Positions 45,259 through 54,778 are shown, counted from the stretch's first letter. The stretch: DNA of 64,000 bases from JANRIG01 sp033765235 (GCA_033765235.1 JANRIG010000020.1:62001-126000); one strand, 5' to 3'. Made by a program: numbers and translations. Notes: a model not told the origin generated them from the sequence alone.

Positions 45259-46038
45259 ATGATATCAAATTTAGCATCCATACACTCCAAAGCGAGAATA
45301 GGTAATAATGTAACGATAGAGCCGTTTACCTACATAAGTGGAGATGTGGAGATAGAAGACGACACTTGGATAGGTCCTAATGTATCCATATTCGATGGGG
45401 CACGTATCGGTAAAAATTGCAAGATATATCCCGGCGCATCTATATCAGCACCGCCGCAAGACCTCAAGTATAAAGGTGAGCCAACCATTACACGAGTAGG
45501 AGACAATACTGTAATTCGCGAAGCGGTAACTCTCAATAAGGGCACACTTGCCAATAATGAGACATCAATAGGTGCTAATTGTCTGCTCATGGCCTATGTA
45601 CACGTAGCGCATGACTGCGTAATAGGCAACCACTGCATCATAGTGAATAATGTACAACTGGCAGGGCATATATATATAGACGAGTGGGCAATGGTGGGTG
45701 GCACTTCTGCAGTGCAGCAGTTTGTACGCATAGGTGCTCATGCTTTTGTAACCGGAGGAGCACTGGTACGCAAAGACATTCCACCGTTTACCAAAGCAGC
45801 CAGAGAACCTCTCTCATATGTAGGGATAAACTCAATAGGACTCAGGAGGCGTGGCTTTAGCAACGACCAAATAAATGATATCGCAGAAATATACAGAGTA
45901 CTGTATCTCAAAGGATTAAATACTACTCAAGCACTCGACAAAATAGAACTTGAACTAAAACCCAGCAAAGAACGTGATGAAATTGTAAACTTCATTCGTG
46001 CATCTGATAAAGGCATACTCAAAGGGCCAGATTTATAA
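45259..46038 (+). CDS. lpxA: UDP-N-acetylglucosamine acyltransferase
   Basis: 259 residues, the first lipid A acyltransferase. Hexapeptide beta helix (~5-185) with NVTIEPFTYISGDVEIEDDT and the catalytic His in MAYVHVAHDCVIGNHCIIVN; the helical C-terminus includes GINSIGLRRRGFSNDQIND. With lpxC and lpxD it forms a 4-gene operon headed by the HD protein. It ends 7 bp before the convergent repeat protein. Confidence 0.97.
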   Translation: MISNLASIHSKARIGNNVTIEPFTYISGDVEIEDDTWIGPNVSIFDGARIGKNCKIYPGASISAPPQDLKYKGEPTITRVGDNTVIREAVTLNKGTLANNETSIGANCLLMAYVHVAHDCVIGNHCIIVNNVQLAGHIYIDEWAMVGGTSAVQQFVRIGAHAFVTGGALVRKDIPPFTKAAREPLSYVGINSIGLRRRGFSNDQINDIAEIYRVLYLKGLNTTQALDKIELELKPSKERDEIVNFIRASDKGILKGPDL

Positions 46039-46045
46039 CATAGTA

Positions 46046-47890
46046 TTAGAAAGCATACCCTACATTGAGTGCAAAGTTGAACACAGGGTATATCTTATTT
46101 TCGGATACATCTGAAAACCTTTTATGTATTTCCATATTATTAATAAATTGTTTCTCAGGGTTTTTATATCCCATTCCCAGTGCAAACTGTATATCTATAG
46201 TAAAGCCACTTTTATTATATTTTTTAAAAAATCTATCCCCTGCAAGTATGAATACCTCTAAGGTGTTTCGCTCATCTACTTGATACACAATGGGTGTTAT
46301 CAATGTTACCATTGCGTTTGTATTTTCTGTCTGTGTGGTGGTATCCAAGGCATTAGTTTTGTAAACGCTGTTTTTCAAGGTTACACCACCTCCCAAGTAT
46401 GGTCTTCCTATAAATTCTTCATTATATTGGTATCTTTTGTATCTGAATGTTTGTGAATACCCGTCCTGATATATGTCTAATATGGGTACATTGTCAAAAT
46501 CAGTAAACATGGGTCGCCTCAGGTATGAAATACTAAACTCTACTCCCCATTTATCTTGCACATAGTATTCTAAATTAATAGGTATTTTTTGAGCAATAGG
46601 ACCTAAAGCATCTATACTCACTATGAATGTTTTGTAAACCAAGGGGTTTGGGGTATAGAGTCTTAATCTTTTTCTTGGTCGTTTGGTTTCCTTGGCAGTG
46701 TTGCTGCTAATGGTATCTGCTTTGGTTTTTTGCGGTTCTTCTTTTTTGTTGTCATAGTCTTCGTAGTATGTTTTGTAGTATCCTGCTATGCCTCCGTCAT
46801 TTTTGTACAGCTTCCATACACCTATCTTATTGCCTTCTTTAAGCAGCCCTTCCATTTTTTTTGCTCCATCTTGATAATATCCTGTGTACCAACCTTCTCC
46901 ATTTGCATAAATACATTCGCCCTCCAGCACACCGTTGTCATAGTAGTAGGTCCATTTGCCATCATATTTGCCTTTGGTAAATATACCTTTTATCTTTATA
47001 CTTTGATTTTCATAATACTCAGTATATACCCCATCGCCCTCGTTGAATATACCATCTCCCTTTACTTTGCCATTGGCATAGAACATGCGCCATTGCCCTT
47101 CTTTTTGTCCGTTTTTTTCGGCTCCCGTGGCACTTAGTGTGCCATCTGTGTTATAATATTTCCATTCACCGTTGGTTTGACCATCTTTGTATATACCCTC
47201 AGAGGCTAACTTGCCGGTGTCAAAAAAAAACTGCCATTTTCCCACCCGGAGACCATTATCTTCATACCCTCTTGCCTTAAGCTTACCATTGGGGTAGTAA
47301 TAGCTCCATAGGCTGTCACTTTTGCCAAACTTGGTCATACCTTCCATTTTCAATGTACCATCTTCATAATATTCTGTGTATTTGCCTATTCCATTGTTAT
47401 AATTGGCCTTGGCTTTTGTGACACCGTCGTCGTAGTAATATATCCAATCTCCATCATTTTTACCTTCATGTAAGTGGCCTTCACTTTTGGGCTTACCGTC
47501 TTCGTAGTAAAACCTCCAATAACCATCTTTTTTGCCTTTTACCATAGGTCCTATCATGCTTATGTTGCCATTTTCATAATAGTACCTCCAAATACCTGTT
47601 TGTAAAAAATTATCTATTTCGCCCTCCATTTTTTTATTACCGTTTTCATAATAATATACCCATGGACCTGTAGCAATGTTGTCTTTATATTGTCCTTGTG
47701 TTTTTATATTAAAATTTTGATAAAAGGTCATGTATTCGCCATGAAGTACTGTACTGTCTTCGTATTTTACATAATAGGTTTCCTTAATATACCTCCTATC
47801 GCCGTCATACCATACTTTGAATAGTCTAATATTTTGTGCATATACAGTAGCCAGGCTACTTACAAACAGTATGCTCCACAAATATTTCAT
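46046..47890 (-). CDS. MORN/YwqK-repeat protein with C-terminal barrel-like domain
   Basis: 614 residues: signal peptide (MKYLWSILFVSSLATVYAQ), then about 14 copies (residues ~45-375) of a ~22-residue repeat of the form G-x-W-x-Y-Y-Y-x-N-G-x-K-x-E-G (for example PWVYYYENGNKKMEGEI, DGYWRFYYEDGKPKSEGHL, DGKWTYYYDNGVLEGECIY). These match MORN_2/YwqK repeats. A linker with a KKEEPQKTKADTISS stretch leads to a strand-rich tail (~410-614) resembling an outer-membrane barrel (WGVEFSISYLRRPMF, LGMGYKNPEKQF). YwqK is named as an antitoxin in Bacillus, but no toxin lies next to it; here the repeats are more likely a surface scaffold. Monocistronic. Confidence 0.8.
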   Translation of the reverse strand: MKYLWSILFVSSLATVYAQNIRLFKVWYDGDRRYIKETYYVKYEDSTVLHGEYMTFYQNFNIKTQGQYKDNIATGPWVYYYENGNKKMEGEIDNFLQTGIWRYYYENGNISMIGPMVKGKKDGYWRFYYEDGKPKSEGHLHEGKNDGDWIYYYDDGVTKAKANYNNGIGKYTEYYEDGTLKMEGMTKFGKSDSLWSYYYPNGKLKARGYEDNGLRVGKWQFFFDTGKLASEGIYKDGQTNGEWKYYNTDGTLSATGAEKNGQKEGQWRMFYANGKVKGDGIFNEGDGVYTEYYENQSIKIKGIFTKGKYDGKWTYYYDNGVLEGECIYANGEGWYTGYYQDGAKKMEGLLKEGNKIGVWKLYKNDGGIAGYYKTYYEDYDNKKEEPQKTKADTISSNTAKETKRPRKRLRLYTPNPLVYKTFIVSIDALGPIAQKIPINLEYYVQDKWGVEFSISYLRRPMFTDFDNVPILDIYQDGYSQTFRYKRYQYNEEFIGRPYLGGGVTLKNSVYKTNALDTTTQTENTNAMVTLITPIVYQVDERNTLEVFILAGDRFFKKYNKSGFTIDIQFALGMGYKNPEKQFINNMEIHKRFSDVSENKIYPVFNFALNVGYAF

Positions 47891-47964
47891 GGAGTAAAAA
47901 TAACTATATTATGGAATATACTTTATAAAATGTGCTAATATTACATGAAATAATACATGCAGTA

Positions 47965-49068
47965 TCAGTCCCAGTCTATGATTACTTTAAGGCTGTCGGG
48001 GTCTGCTGCTCTATGTATTGCTTGCAGCAATTGCTCACTTTTAAACCTTTCTGTGGCATTGGTCATTTTATGAATGTTTGGCAATTTATTCTCACTCAGC
48101 ATCTTGTGGGCTAAGTTTATACCATGCATACTTGATCCGTGTGTAGCTTGATAGCATTGCAACTTGTAGTGAATATCATTGTTCAAATCTACTTCATGAG
48201 CTATTCGAGGTTTGCCTGATGCACCTTTTACTCCTGCATGTGCATCAAACACTGTGTTGTAGCCCATCAGCATTACTGCCAGTGTATAGCCTGCTTCTGC
48301 CGGCACATTCATCATCACAAAGTGAGGCTCATTAAACGGTTTACATGCTTTAAATACATTGGCTACCACATCCTCATCCCATAATATGCCTACTGTACGC
48401 TCATCGCCAAAATCTGCAAGCACTCTTTCCAATCTTTCTTTGCCTCTATTTATCATGATGATTTTGCGAGCACCCATAGCCTGTGCAGATTGCAGTGCAT
48501 AAGTGCTTTGCGAACCTGCACCTATGAGCACTACTATACGGTCTGTGATACAGTTGTTTACCCTTGTCATCCCTTCCAGGCAGCAAGCGAGTGGCTCAAG
48601 CTGGCAAGCAAAGTCAGGGTCAAAGCCTTTTGGAAATTTTTTGATAGGTCCCAATTCTACAAACCAATCGGGAAGCAGCGCGTGTGTGCGTGCAAAACCC
48701 TGATATTCATGCCCTGTAGCCCATGTATTAGGGCAGCTTGTCCAGTCGCCTGTGCCATTGTCGCCACAGTATATGCATTCACGTTGGCTGCAAGGTATGT
48801 CGCAACCCAGCCCTAACAAATCTCCCGGGCTAAATTTGGATACACCCTCCCCCACTTCTAATACTTCACAACATACTTCATGAAGTATGACTGCAGGCCA
48901 CTTTTTGATACGCGGCAGACCATATTTGTATATAACCACATCTGACTGGCATACGGATGTGCGGCGTGTTTTTAGCAATATTTCACCTTTCCCGGGACTT
49001 TGGATAAGCTCATTACTGAGTGTGAATGTACCTCCTGGCTTGTCAAGACTGTATAGAGTATTTTGCAT
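47965..49068 (-). CDS. Zinc-dependent alcohol/polyol dehydrogenase-like protein
   Basis: 367 residues of the medium-chain dehydrogenase family. Catalytic-zinc ligands are probably Cys40 (RTSVCQSDVV) and His63-Glu64 (VILHEVCCEV). A cysteine cluster (Cys93, 98, 101, 112 in IPCSQRECIYCGDNGTGDWT) may bind the structural zinc, though its spacing is not the usual x2-x2-x7. The Rossmann region is ATYALQSAQAMGARKIIM-like, with VLIGAGSQSTYALQSAQAMG. Closest to the L-sorbose-1-phosphate reductase-like branch; substrate unknown. A promoter lies upstream (49105-49112). Confidence 0.82.
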   Translation of the reverse strand: MQNTLYSLDKPGGTFTLSNELIQSPGKGEILLKTRRTSVCQSDVVIYKYGLPRIKKWPAVILHEVCCEVLEVGEGVSKFSPGDLLGLGCDIPCSQRECIYCGDNGTGDWTSCPNTWATGHEYQGFARTHALLPDWFVELGPIKKFPKGFDPDFACQLEPLACCLEGMTRVNNCITDRIVVLIGAGSQSTYALQSAQAMGARKIIMINRGKERLERVLADFGDERTVGILWDEDVVANVFKACKPFNEPHFVMMNVPAEAGYTLAVMLMGYNTVFDAHAGVKGASGKPRIAHEVDLNNDIHYKLQCYQATHGSSMHGINLAHKMLSENKLPNIHKMTNATERFKSEQLLQAIHRAADPDSLKVIIDWD

Positions 49069-49104
49069 AGATTAATTATTTTATATAAAAATGATTATTA
49101 TTGA

Positions 49105-49112
49105 CAAATATA
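49105..49112 (-). promoter_or_regulatory. Candidate promoter of the dehydrogenase (TATATTTG)
   Basis: Exact TAnnTTTG on the minus strand, 36 bp before the ATG. A TTTG occurs 14 bp further upstream (49127-49130), closer than usual for -33. Confidence 0.45.
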
Positions 49113-49244
49113 CAAGTAATTATAATCAAACTTAATCAAAATGTAAATTATTATACTATGAATAATTTGCGGTTAAATATATATGAGAGTATACAATATT
49201 TGTCAAATACGATATATAATTATATTTTTGAGAAAATATAATAA

Positions 49245-49775
49245 ATGCATAGTACAAAACTTATACTCTACAGTATAGGGCTGCTCATGGTAGCTTCGCT
49301 TATTTTTTATTTTTTTAATTCAGAAACAGGCGATGCTAAAAAAAATGCTACCACATTTGATGACGAATTGCAACGGTGTAATGAAGAATATAATGGCATT
49401 AACAAGATATTTGACTACGCAAAATACAATTTCGGCATAGGCACAAGGGGCAAATATACCTATGCAAACGGAGTACTTCTCAACTCTAAAACAGGACGCA
49501 CCATACGCTCTTGGCACAAAAAAAGTGAAATCATAAACTATGCTCAAACCAGAGTGATACTCACTACCGAAGCCGGGCTTATCACCATATACGAAGATAC
49601 AGAAGGTATATTTATCAAAGAAGGCTACAAAATATCGGCAGTAGAAAAAAAAAACATGAAAATACCTGATTTTACTAAAAAAAAATATCCGTTGGTGACC
49701 AAAGCATTATACCAAATATACATGTATGACACTGCCAATGTACCTGTAAAGCAATATTATCAAAAGTTATTATAA
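49245..49775 (+). CDS. Membrane-anchored protein of unknown function
   Basis: 176 residues. An N-terminal hydrophobic segment (LILYSIGLLMVASLIFYFF, ~5-24) probably anchors it. The remainder, with GIGTRGKYTYANGVLLNSKT and VRV-like beta strands (TRVILTTEAGLITIYED), is rich in Lys and Tyr. I do not recognise a family. purQ follows after 22 bp on the same strand, so a joint transcript is possible. Confidence 0.55.
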   Translation: MHSTKLILYSIGLLMVASLIFYFFNSETGDAKKNATTFDDELQRCNEEYNGINKIFDYAKYNFGIGTRGKYTYANGVLLNSKTGRTIRSWHKKSEIINYAQTRVILTTEAGLITIYEDTEGIFIKEGYKISAVEKKNMKIPDFTKKKYPLVTKALYQIYMYDTANVPVKQYYQKLL

Positions 49776-49797
49776 AAATAAATTTACAAAAACAATT

Positions 49798-50493
49798 ATG
49801 AAATTTGGAGTGGTAGTTTTCCCGGGGTCAAACTGTGACGAAGACATGGTGTATGCGCTGCGTGACATAATGAGGCAGCAAGTAGTGAAACTTTGGCACA
49901 AAAATACTTCACTCGAAGGCTGCGACATGGTGATATTGCCGGGTGGCTTTTCGTACGGGGACTATCTTAGGTCTGGTGCCATTGCAAGGTTTTCGCCCAT
50001 TATGACCGAAGTGGTAAATCATGCACAAAAAGGTGGCTATGTTTTAGGCATATGCAACGGATTTCAAATATTGGCAGAAACCGGGCTGGTACCGGGTGCA
50101 CTTATTAGAAATATAAACTTACAATTTATCTGCGATAATCAATATATAAAACCTGCTAATAATACTTTGATAAACAGAACAATGCAAAAAGATACCGCTT
50201 ACAAAATACCCATAGCGCATGGCGATGGCAGATACTATATAGATAGTGAAGGTCTTAAAAAAATTACAGACAACGAACAAATTATTTTCAAATATTGCGA
50301 TGAAAATGGTGATATTACTTATAATAGCAACCCCAATGGCTCACTATTGCACATTGCAGGGGTGTGCAATACAGGCAGAAATGTATTTGGCATGATGCCT
50401 CACCCGGAGCGTGCCATAGACCCTGATTTGGGCAATACCGATGGCAGATTGATATTTGAGAGTATTATTGAGCAGGTGCTGGTGAGTGAATGA
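49798..50493 (+). CDS. purQ: Phosphoribosylformylglycinamidine synthase subunit PurQ
   Basis: 231 residues, glutaminase subunit that feeds ammonia to PurL in purine synthesis. GVVVFPGSNCDEDMVYAL at the start, LPGGFSYGDYLRSGAIA, nucleophile Cys86 in VLGICNGFQILAE, and the His/Glu of the triad in GMMPHPERAIDPD. PurS and PurL are not adjacent; a free PurQ implies a small PurL and PurS elsewhere rather than the long fused PurL. Confidence 0.96.
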   Translation: MKFGVVVFPGSNCDEDMVYALRDIMRQQVVKLWHKNTSLEGCDMVILPGGFSYGDYLRSGAIARFSPIMTEVVNHAQKGGYVLGICNGFQILAETGLVPGALIRNINLQFICDNQYIKPANNTLINRTMQKDTAYKIPIAHGDGRYYIDSEGLKKITDNEQIIFKYCDENGDITYNSNPNGSLLHIAGVCNTGRNVFGMMPHPERAIDPDLGNTDGRLIFESIIEQVLVSE

Positions 50494-50497
50494 GATA

Positions 50498-52741
50498 TCA
50501 CTTGAATAATAAGCTACCCGTGTACACATCTATGATAGCAGTAGTAGATTTAGTAGGCAATTCTATCGTAATTTTTGTACCTGATGGCATTGTAATTGAC
50601 TTACTGCCACCAGATTTGGTATGATAAGTGAGTGTGCCATTGCCTCCATACACTACATCATTTACAGTACTATATTTTTTGGCTGGAGTGAGCGATAATA
50701 TTGCACGCACTAAGTCAGAGTTCATAATAGGATTGGCAATGTAGTATGAAGTGAAATCTTTATTTTTTTTCATGGCCATACCTACCAAACTGTTGGCAAT
50801 ATACCTACCTAATACTTTAGCCTCTTTATCATCTACATAAAACACGGGGGATACCTGCCCCCAAGGACCAAAAGTGCCGTATTTGTCAAAATCAGGCGCT
50901 GGTTTTATAGCTTGGTCGCCACTTATCTCAGTTTTTTTTATTTTTATGCCCGATATTTGCGATATATAATTCACATCCAGCTTTTTGCCATCGGCATAGG
51001 CAGGTGCATAAAAGTATAGTACATGCTTATTGTTTTTGCATATATTATTAATGATAAATGTACGCTTTTGCTCATCCATCAAAAATGTATTCACAAATAT
51101 CACGGTACTGTATTGCGATAGATTTGCCTTGGGTATATCATCTATATGAATAGGGTCAAATATTATTCCTGATTTGTAAAATCCTACTAAAGTCCAGTCT
51201 ATTAGCGGCATACTAAGAGGGTCTCCGTTTCCTAAGCTCATCAGGTGATAATATACATCTGTATCATATACTATGAGCACATCTGCCACAGGTTTATGAT
51301 TTACTTCTATATTTTGAGTAGCTATACCCAACACAGTTTTTATCACCTCATAGTATAGCGGATGGTCCCACCAGCCGCTGTTGTTGCCTGATTGGGTAGA
51401 ATATTCGCTTCGCTCTTCTACTACCTGTGTGCCCGGACCAAAGTCATACAGCCAAAAGCCCATACCTTTGCTTATGGTAAACATAAGGCTTCGTGTCAGT
51501 TCAGAACGGTTGTTGCTCATCACGCTGTCAAATTTTTTGCGGTTGTCGGTAGTGCCATTGGCCCATGGGAATACCCTCACTGGTTGCTGGTCATACTCAT
51601 CGAGCCATAGTTTGCCATTGAGCAATACAGAATTTATGAGGCTTCGAGAGCGATAGGGGTCGCCTGAGTTTTTTACATCAGGGTAATAGGCTTGCGGACC
51701 GGCAAGAAAATCTATATATGGAGATTTGAGTACTTTTTGTACTGCTAAGTGCCCTCCGGCAGCGTGCCTTCCAAATACTGAAAAATAATATCCGTAAAAT
51801 GCCCCAGTGATGATAGGACGAGGCCAATTGTCTTTCACTGTTTTGCAAAAGTGTATGATATTGTCTGCCACCATGTGGTGCTGGCAGGTGTAGTAGTCTA
51901 TCACTTTTTGGTCGGTGGCGGGGTCTCTGAATATGCCTGCGCCAAGTTTTTTACGCTCTGCTACGCTTGGCACATTCACTTTGTCATAGGTGATAGAAGC
52001 ATCGTTCCATGCTTTTTGCAATAGTGCTTCGGTAGTATATTTTTGCATTACCCATTCTTTGAAATAGCTTTGCATAGGTATGCTAAAGTCGGGCTCGCCG
52101 CTTGTAAAGCCCCAATAGTGCCACTCGCCATATACTCCACCTACCATTTGCAATCCTATGAGAGCACGGCTTTCAGGTGTTTGAGAAAATTCTTTGCAAA
52201 ATTGTACTATCTTTTCAGTAGATTCTTTTTTCCATTTTCTGGAGGCTAAGCTGTAGCGACGGGTAGTGCGAGCATCGCCATCGAGTATGCGATTGAGTCC
52301 GTAGTCTAAGTCTTCTTGTGGCTGTATGCCTTCCCATACTGTGTTTTCTTCGGGATATTTTTTTTGCCACCATTTGGGTGGGTTTGTATGAAATCTGAAT
52401 ACTATTTTGGCACGCGGGCACACTTGCAATACTCCATTTATTTGTTTTTTGGCAATATCATAATTTACAGACCCGTCTTCAAACCAAATGTGATCTAAAA
52501 ATATATCAAGCTGGTAAAGTTGCACCCCTGCTTCGCACATTTTTTTGATACAGTGTTGGGGCATTTCATCATAGCTCCATCTGCCTCCGGGTACATCTGT
52601 AAGTGCATAGAATACTGGTGCATAGGGTTTGTCATTGACAAATATGACAGGCTTGCCATTGTACATTTTCACGGCAGAGGCTGTCTGTGAATGCACCCTG
52701 CCCATGATGCAAAAGAGCGATAATATGTATATAAAACGCAT
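50498..52741 (-). CDS. GH42-like glycoside hydrolase (beta-galactosidase family)
   Basis: 747 residues, signal peptide (MRFIYILSLFCIMGRVHSQ). The TIM-barrel part (~35-430) resembles GH42 or related clan GH-A families. The likely acid/base is Glu206 (VGGVYGEWHYWG) and the nucleophile Glu382 (LNGKLWLDEYDQQ). A trimerisation-like second domain (~430-600) follows, then a beta region. Substrate is not determined; a beta-galactoside is the family norm. It follows a small lipoprotein gene after 33 bp on the same strand and is probably its operon mate. Confidence 0.75.
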   Translation of the reverse strand: MRFIYILSLFCIMGRVHSQTASAVKMYNGKPVIFVNDKPYAPVFYALTDVPGGRWSYDEMPQHCIKKMCEAGVQLYQLDIFLDHIWFEDGSVNYDIAKKQINGVLQVCPRAKIVFRFHTNPPKWWQKKYPEENTVWEGIQPQEDLDYGLNRILDGDARTTRRYSLASRKWKKESTEKIVQFCKEFSQTPESRALIGLQMVGGVYGEWHYWGFTSGEPDFSIPMQSYFKEWVMQKYTTEALLQKAWNDASITYDKVNVPSVAERKKLGAGIFRDPATDQKVIDYYTCQHHMVADNIIHFCKTVKDNWPRPIITGAFYGYYFSVFGRHAAGGHLAVQKVLKSPYIDFLAGPQAYYPDVKNSGDPYRSRSLINSVLLNGKLWLDEYDQQPVRVFPWANGTTDNRKKFDSVMSNNRSELTRSLMFTISKGMGFWLYDFGPGTQVVEERSEYSTQSGNNSGWWDHPLYYEVIKTVLGIATQNIEVNHKPVADVLIVYDTDVYYHLMSLGNGDPLSMPLIDWTLVGFYKSGIIFDPIHIDDIPKANLSQYSTVIFVNTFLMDEQKRTFIINNICKNNKHVLYFYAPAYADGKKLDVNYISQISGIKIKKTEISGDQAIKPAPDFDKYGTFGPWGQVSPVFYVDDKEAKVLGRYIANSLVGMAMKKNKDFTSYYIANPIMNSDLVRAILSLTPAKKYSTVNDVVYGGNGTLTYHTKSGGSKSITMPSGTKITIELPTKSTTAIIDVYTGSLLFK

Positions 52742-52774
52742 TTAATTTATTATCAAATTTTTTATCAAAAATAG

Positions 52775-53134
52775 TTATTTGTTTGATACAAATACTAAAG
52801 TCATAGGAACGGTTTCAGAAATGCCTGTTAATATAAGTTTAGTGTCTGTTAACGCTGTCATTTTGTACGCATTGCTTATCTTACCACCTGTTTTAGCCAA
52901 TATCAGCGAGTCATTGGAAAGGTACCAGTTGCCCGACTCAGTTTCCATACCTGTGAGTTTGTAGCTCCCGGCACTTTCGAGTATAAGTGAGAAGCCTTTT
53001 ACTTGATCACCTTCTACTTTTTGCCCTGCAATGTCCATATTCAGCAACTGCCATTTTTTGGATAGTTTTTGCTTCATATTTGTACATGACAAGAGTATAA
53101 GCAAAAGTATGGTGATAAAACTAATATTTTTCAT
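52775..53134 (-). CDS. Small lipoprotein, lipocalin-like
   Basis: 119 residues. Lipobox ILLSC (Cys17) then KKWQLLNMDIAGQKVEGDQV, with beta strands GSYKLTGMETESGNWYLS and NSDSLIL-like segments. The shape fits small lipocalin-like lipoproteins (lipid- or ligand-binding); identity is weak. Promoter at 53154-53181. First gene of the unit with the GH42-like hydrolase. Confidence 0.6.
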   Translation of the reverse strand: MKNISFITILLLILLSCTNMKQKLSKKWQLLNMDIAGQKVEGDQVKGFSLILESAGSYKLTGMETESGNWYLSNDSLILAKTGGKISNAYKMTALTDTKLILTGISETVPMTLVFVSNK

Positions 53135-53153
53135 AAATAATATAAGATGCTTA

Positions 53154-53181
53154 CAAATATAGAAAATATAACAGCTTACAA
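53154..53181 (-). promoter_or_regulatory. Promoter of the lipoprotein-glycosidase unit
   Basis: Minus strand: TTG (53181-53179), 17-bp spacer, then exact TATATTTG (53161-53154), 19 bp before the ATG at 53134. It is one of the best -33/-7 pairs in the window. Confidence 0.6.
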
Positions 53182-53376
53182 CTTATTTGCTCATTACATT
53201 ATTGTAAAAGCTGATAGAAAAAAAATAATACAGCTCCTGACGATTAAAATTTTTGCCATACTATTATATGTATTATTTGCCATTCATAGCCTTTTATGTA
53301 GCGCATATTTTGAGACAATGTAAGTTAGTAATATATATTTTTTTAAAAATAGATGTTTATTTCCTGTATGTTGATT

Positions 53377-53393
53377 ATTTGTATTTTACAAAT
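53377..53393. repeat. 7-bp inverted repeat upstream of murA
   Basis: ATTTGTA (53377-53383) - TTT - TACAAAT (53387-53393), 26 bp before the murA ATG. It could be an operator or small RNA hairpin. It is the only structured element I see in the 285-bp gap 53135-53419, apart from the lipoprotein promoter. Confidence 0.4.
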
Positions 53394-53419
53394 CACATTT
53401 TTAATGCAAAAAATGTATT

Positions 53420-54724
53420 ATGGCATCGTTTGAAATAAAAGGCGGGAATAAGCTAAAAGGTGAAATTATAGCGCAAGGCGCAAAAAACGAAGCACTGGAA
53501 GTAATAAGTGCTATATTGCTCACACCATATACTGTCACTATCCGCAATATACCTCATATACGCGATGTGCTCAAACTCATAGAGCTGCTGCAAGACCTTG
53601 GTGTACAGGTACATAAAATGGGCGACCATGATTATACATTCACCGCCAAAAATATTAACCTCGACTACCTTACAAGCACAGATTTTAAGCAAAAAGGTGG
53701 TGCACTTCGTGGCTCTGTTATGATCATAGGACCATTACTTGCCAGATTTGGCAAAGCCAAAATGCCAAAGCCGGGAGGTGACAAAATAGGACGCAGAAGG
53801 CTCGACACACACTTTCTGGGCTTTGAAAAACTCGGCGCAAAATTTGACTTCGATACCAAAGAAGAGTTTTTCAGCATAGATGCCAAAGAGCTCAAAGGCT
53901 GCTATATGCTGCTCGACGAAGCTTCCGTAACCGGCACTGCCAATATCATCATGGCGGCTGTGCTTGCCAAAGGTACTACCACCATATACAACGCTGCTTG
54001 CGAGCCATATGTGCAACAGCTATGCAAAATGCTCAACCGCATGGGTGCCAAAATATCAGGTATAGGGTCTAACTTATTACAAATAGAAGGGGTGAAAGAG
54101 CTGGGAGGCACTGATCATACCCTGCTGCCCGACATGATAGAGATAGGCAGCTTCATAGGTATGGCAGCCATGACAGAGTCAGACATTACTATCAAAAATT
54201 GCAGCATACATGAATTAGGACAAATACCCACTATTTTTCAACGATTGGGGATAAATATGACACTCATACAAAACGATATAAGGGTATATGATAATGAAAA
54301 ATACAAACTTGACACATTTATAGATGGCTCCATACTCACTATTGCAGATGCACCATGGCCGGGTTTCACACCTGACCTTATCAGCATAGTGCTTGTCACT
54401 GCCATACAGGCCAAAGGTACGGTGCTTATTCACCAAAAAATGTTTGAAAGCAGACTATTTTTTGTAGATAAACTTATAGAAATGGGTGCCCAAATCATTC
54501 TCAATGACCCACATAGGGCTACAGTGATAGGGCTTGGGCGCAGCATGCCTTTGCGTGGCATTACCATGACCTCTCCCGACATTAGAGCAGGAGTATCTCT
54601 ACTCATTGCTGCTATGAGTGCTGAGGGTACAAGCACCATTCACAATATAGAACAGATAGACCGTGGCTATCAATATATAGACACACGACTCAACAATTTG
54701 GGTGCTAAAATTACTAGAATATAA
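53420..54724 (+). CDS. murA: UDP-N-acetylglucosamine enolpyruvyltransferase MurA
   Basis: 434 residues, first committed step of peptidoglycan synthesis. Substrate-binding Lys22-Asn23 in AQGAKNEALEVI. The active-site loop reads KMPKPGGDKIGRRRLDTHF: Asp121 stands where E. coli MurA has Cys115 (PGGC). Such Cys-to-Asp enzymes are known to work and to resist fosfomycin (for example in Mycobacterium). Other conserved parts are LLDEASVTGTANIIMAAVLA, ITMTSPDIRAGVSLLIAAMS and the terminal HNIEQIDRGYQYI. Convergent with the DUF1573 gene across a bidirectional terminator. Confidence 0.96.
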   Translation: MASFEIKGGNKLKGEIIAQGAKNEALEVISAILLTPYTVTIRNIPHIRDVLKLIELLQDLGVQVHKMGDHDYTFTAKNINLDYLTSTDFKQKGGALRGSVMIIGPLLARFGKAKMPKPGGDKIGRRRLDTHFLGFEKLGAKFDFDTKEEFFSIDAKELKGCYMLLDEASVTGTANIIMAAVLAKGTTTIYNAACEPYVQQLCKMLNRMGAKISGIGSNLLQIEGVKELGGTDHTLLPDMIEIGSFIGMAAMTESDITIKNCSIHELGQIPTIFQRLGINMTLIQNDIRVYDNEKYKLDTFIDGSILTIADAPWPGFTPDLISIVLVTAIQAKGTVLIHQKMFESRLFFVDKLIEMGAQIILNDPHRATVIGLGRSMPLRGITMTSPDIRAGVSLLIAAMSAEGTSTIHNIEQIDRGYQYIDTRLNNLGAKITRI

Positions 54725-54732
54725 AAAAAAAA

Positions 54733-54759
54733 TGCGCCATGGTATTAGCCATGAGCGCA
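54733..54759. terminator. Bidirectional terminator between murA and the DUF1573 gene
   Basis: TGCGC-CATGG / CCATG-(A)-GCGCA forms a 10-bp stem with a bulged A and a 6-base loop. An A-run (54723-54732) lies on one side, serving the minus strand; the plus-strand side is ATTATTATTTT. It ends both convergent genes. Confidence 0.75.
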
Positions 54760-54778
54760 CATTATTATTTTGATAAAA

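Noticed and set aside
46046..47890. Toxin-antitoxin system based on YwqK similarity
   Set aside because: The name comes from a Bacillus protein. No toxin is adjacent, and the protein is secreted with a barrel-like tail.
53253..53438. 61-codon hydrophobic frame (MPYYYMYYLPFIAF...)
   Set aside because: It overlaps the start of murA, is extremely AT-rich and shows no promoter or homology; probably chance.
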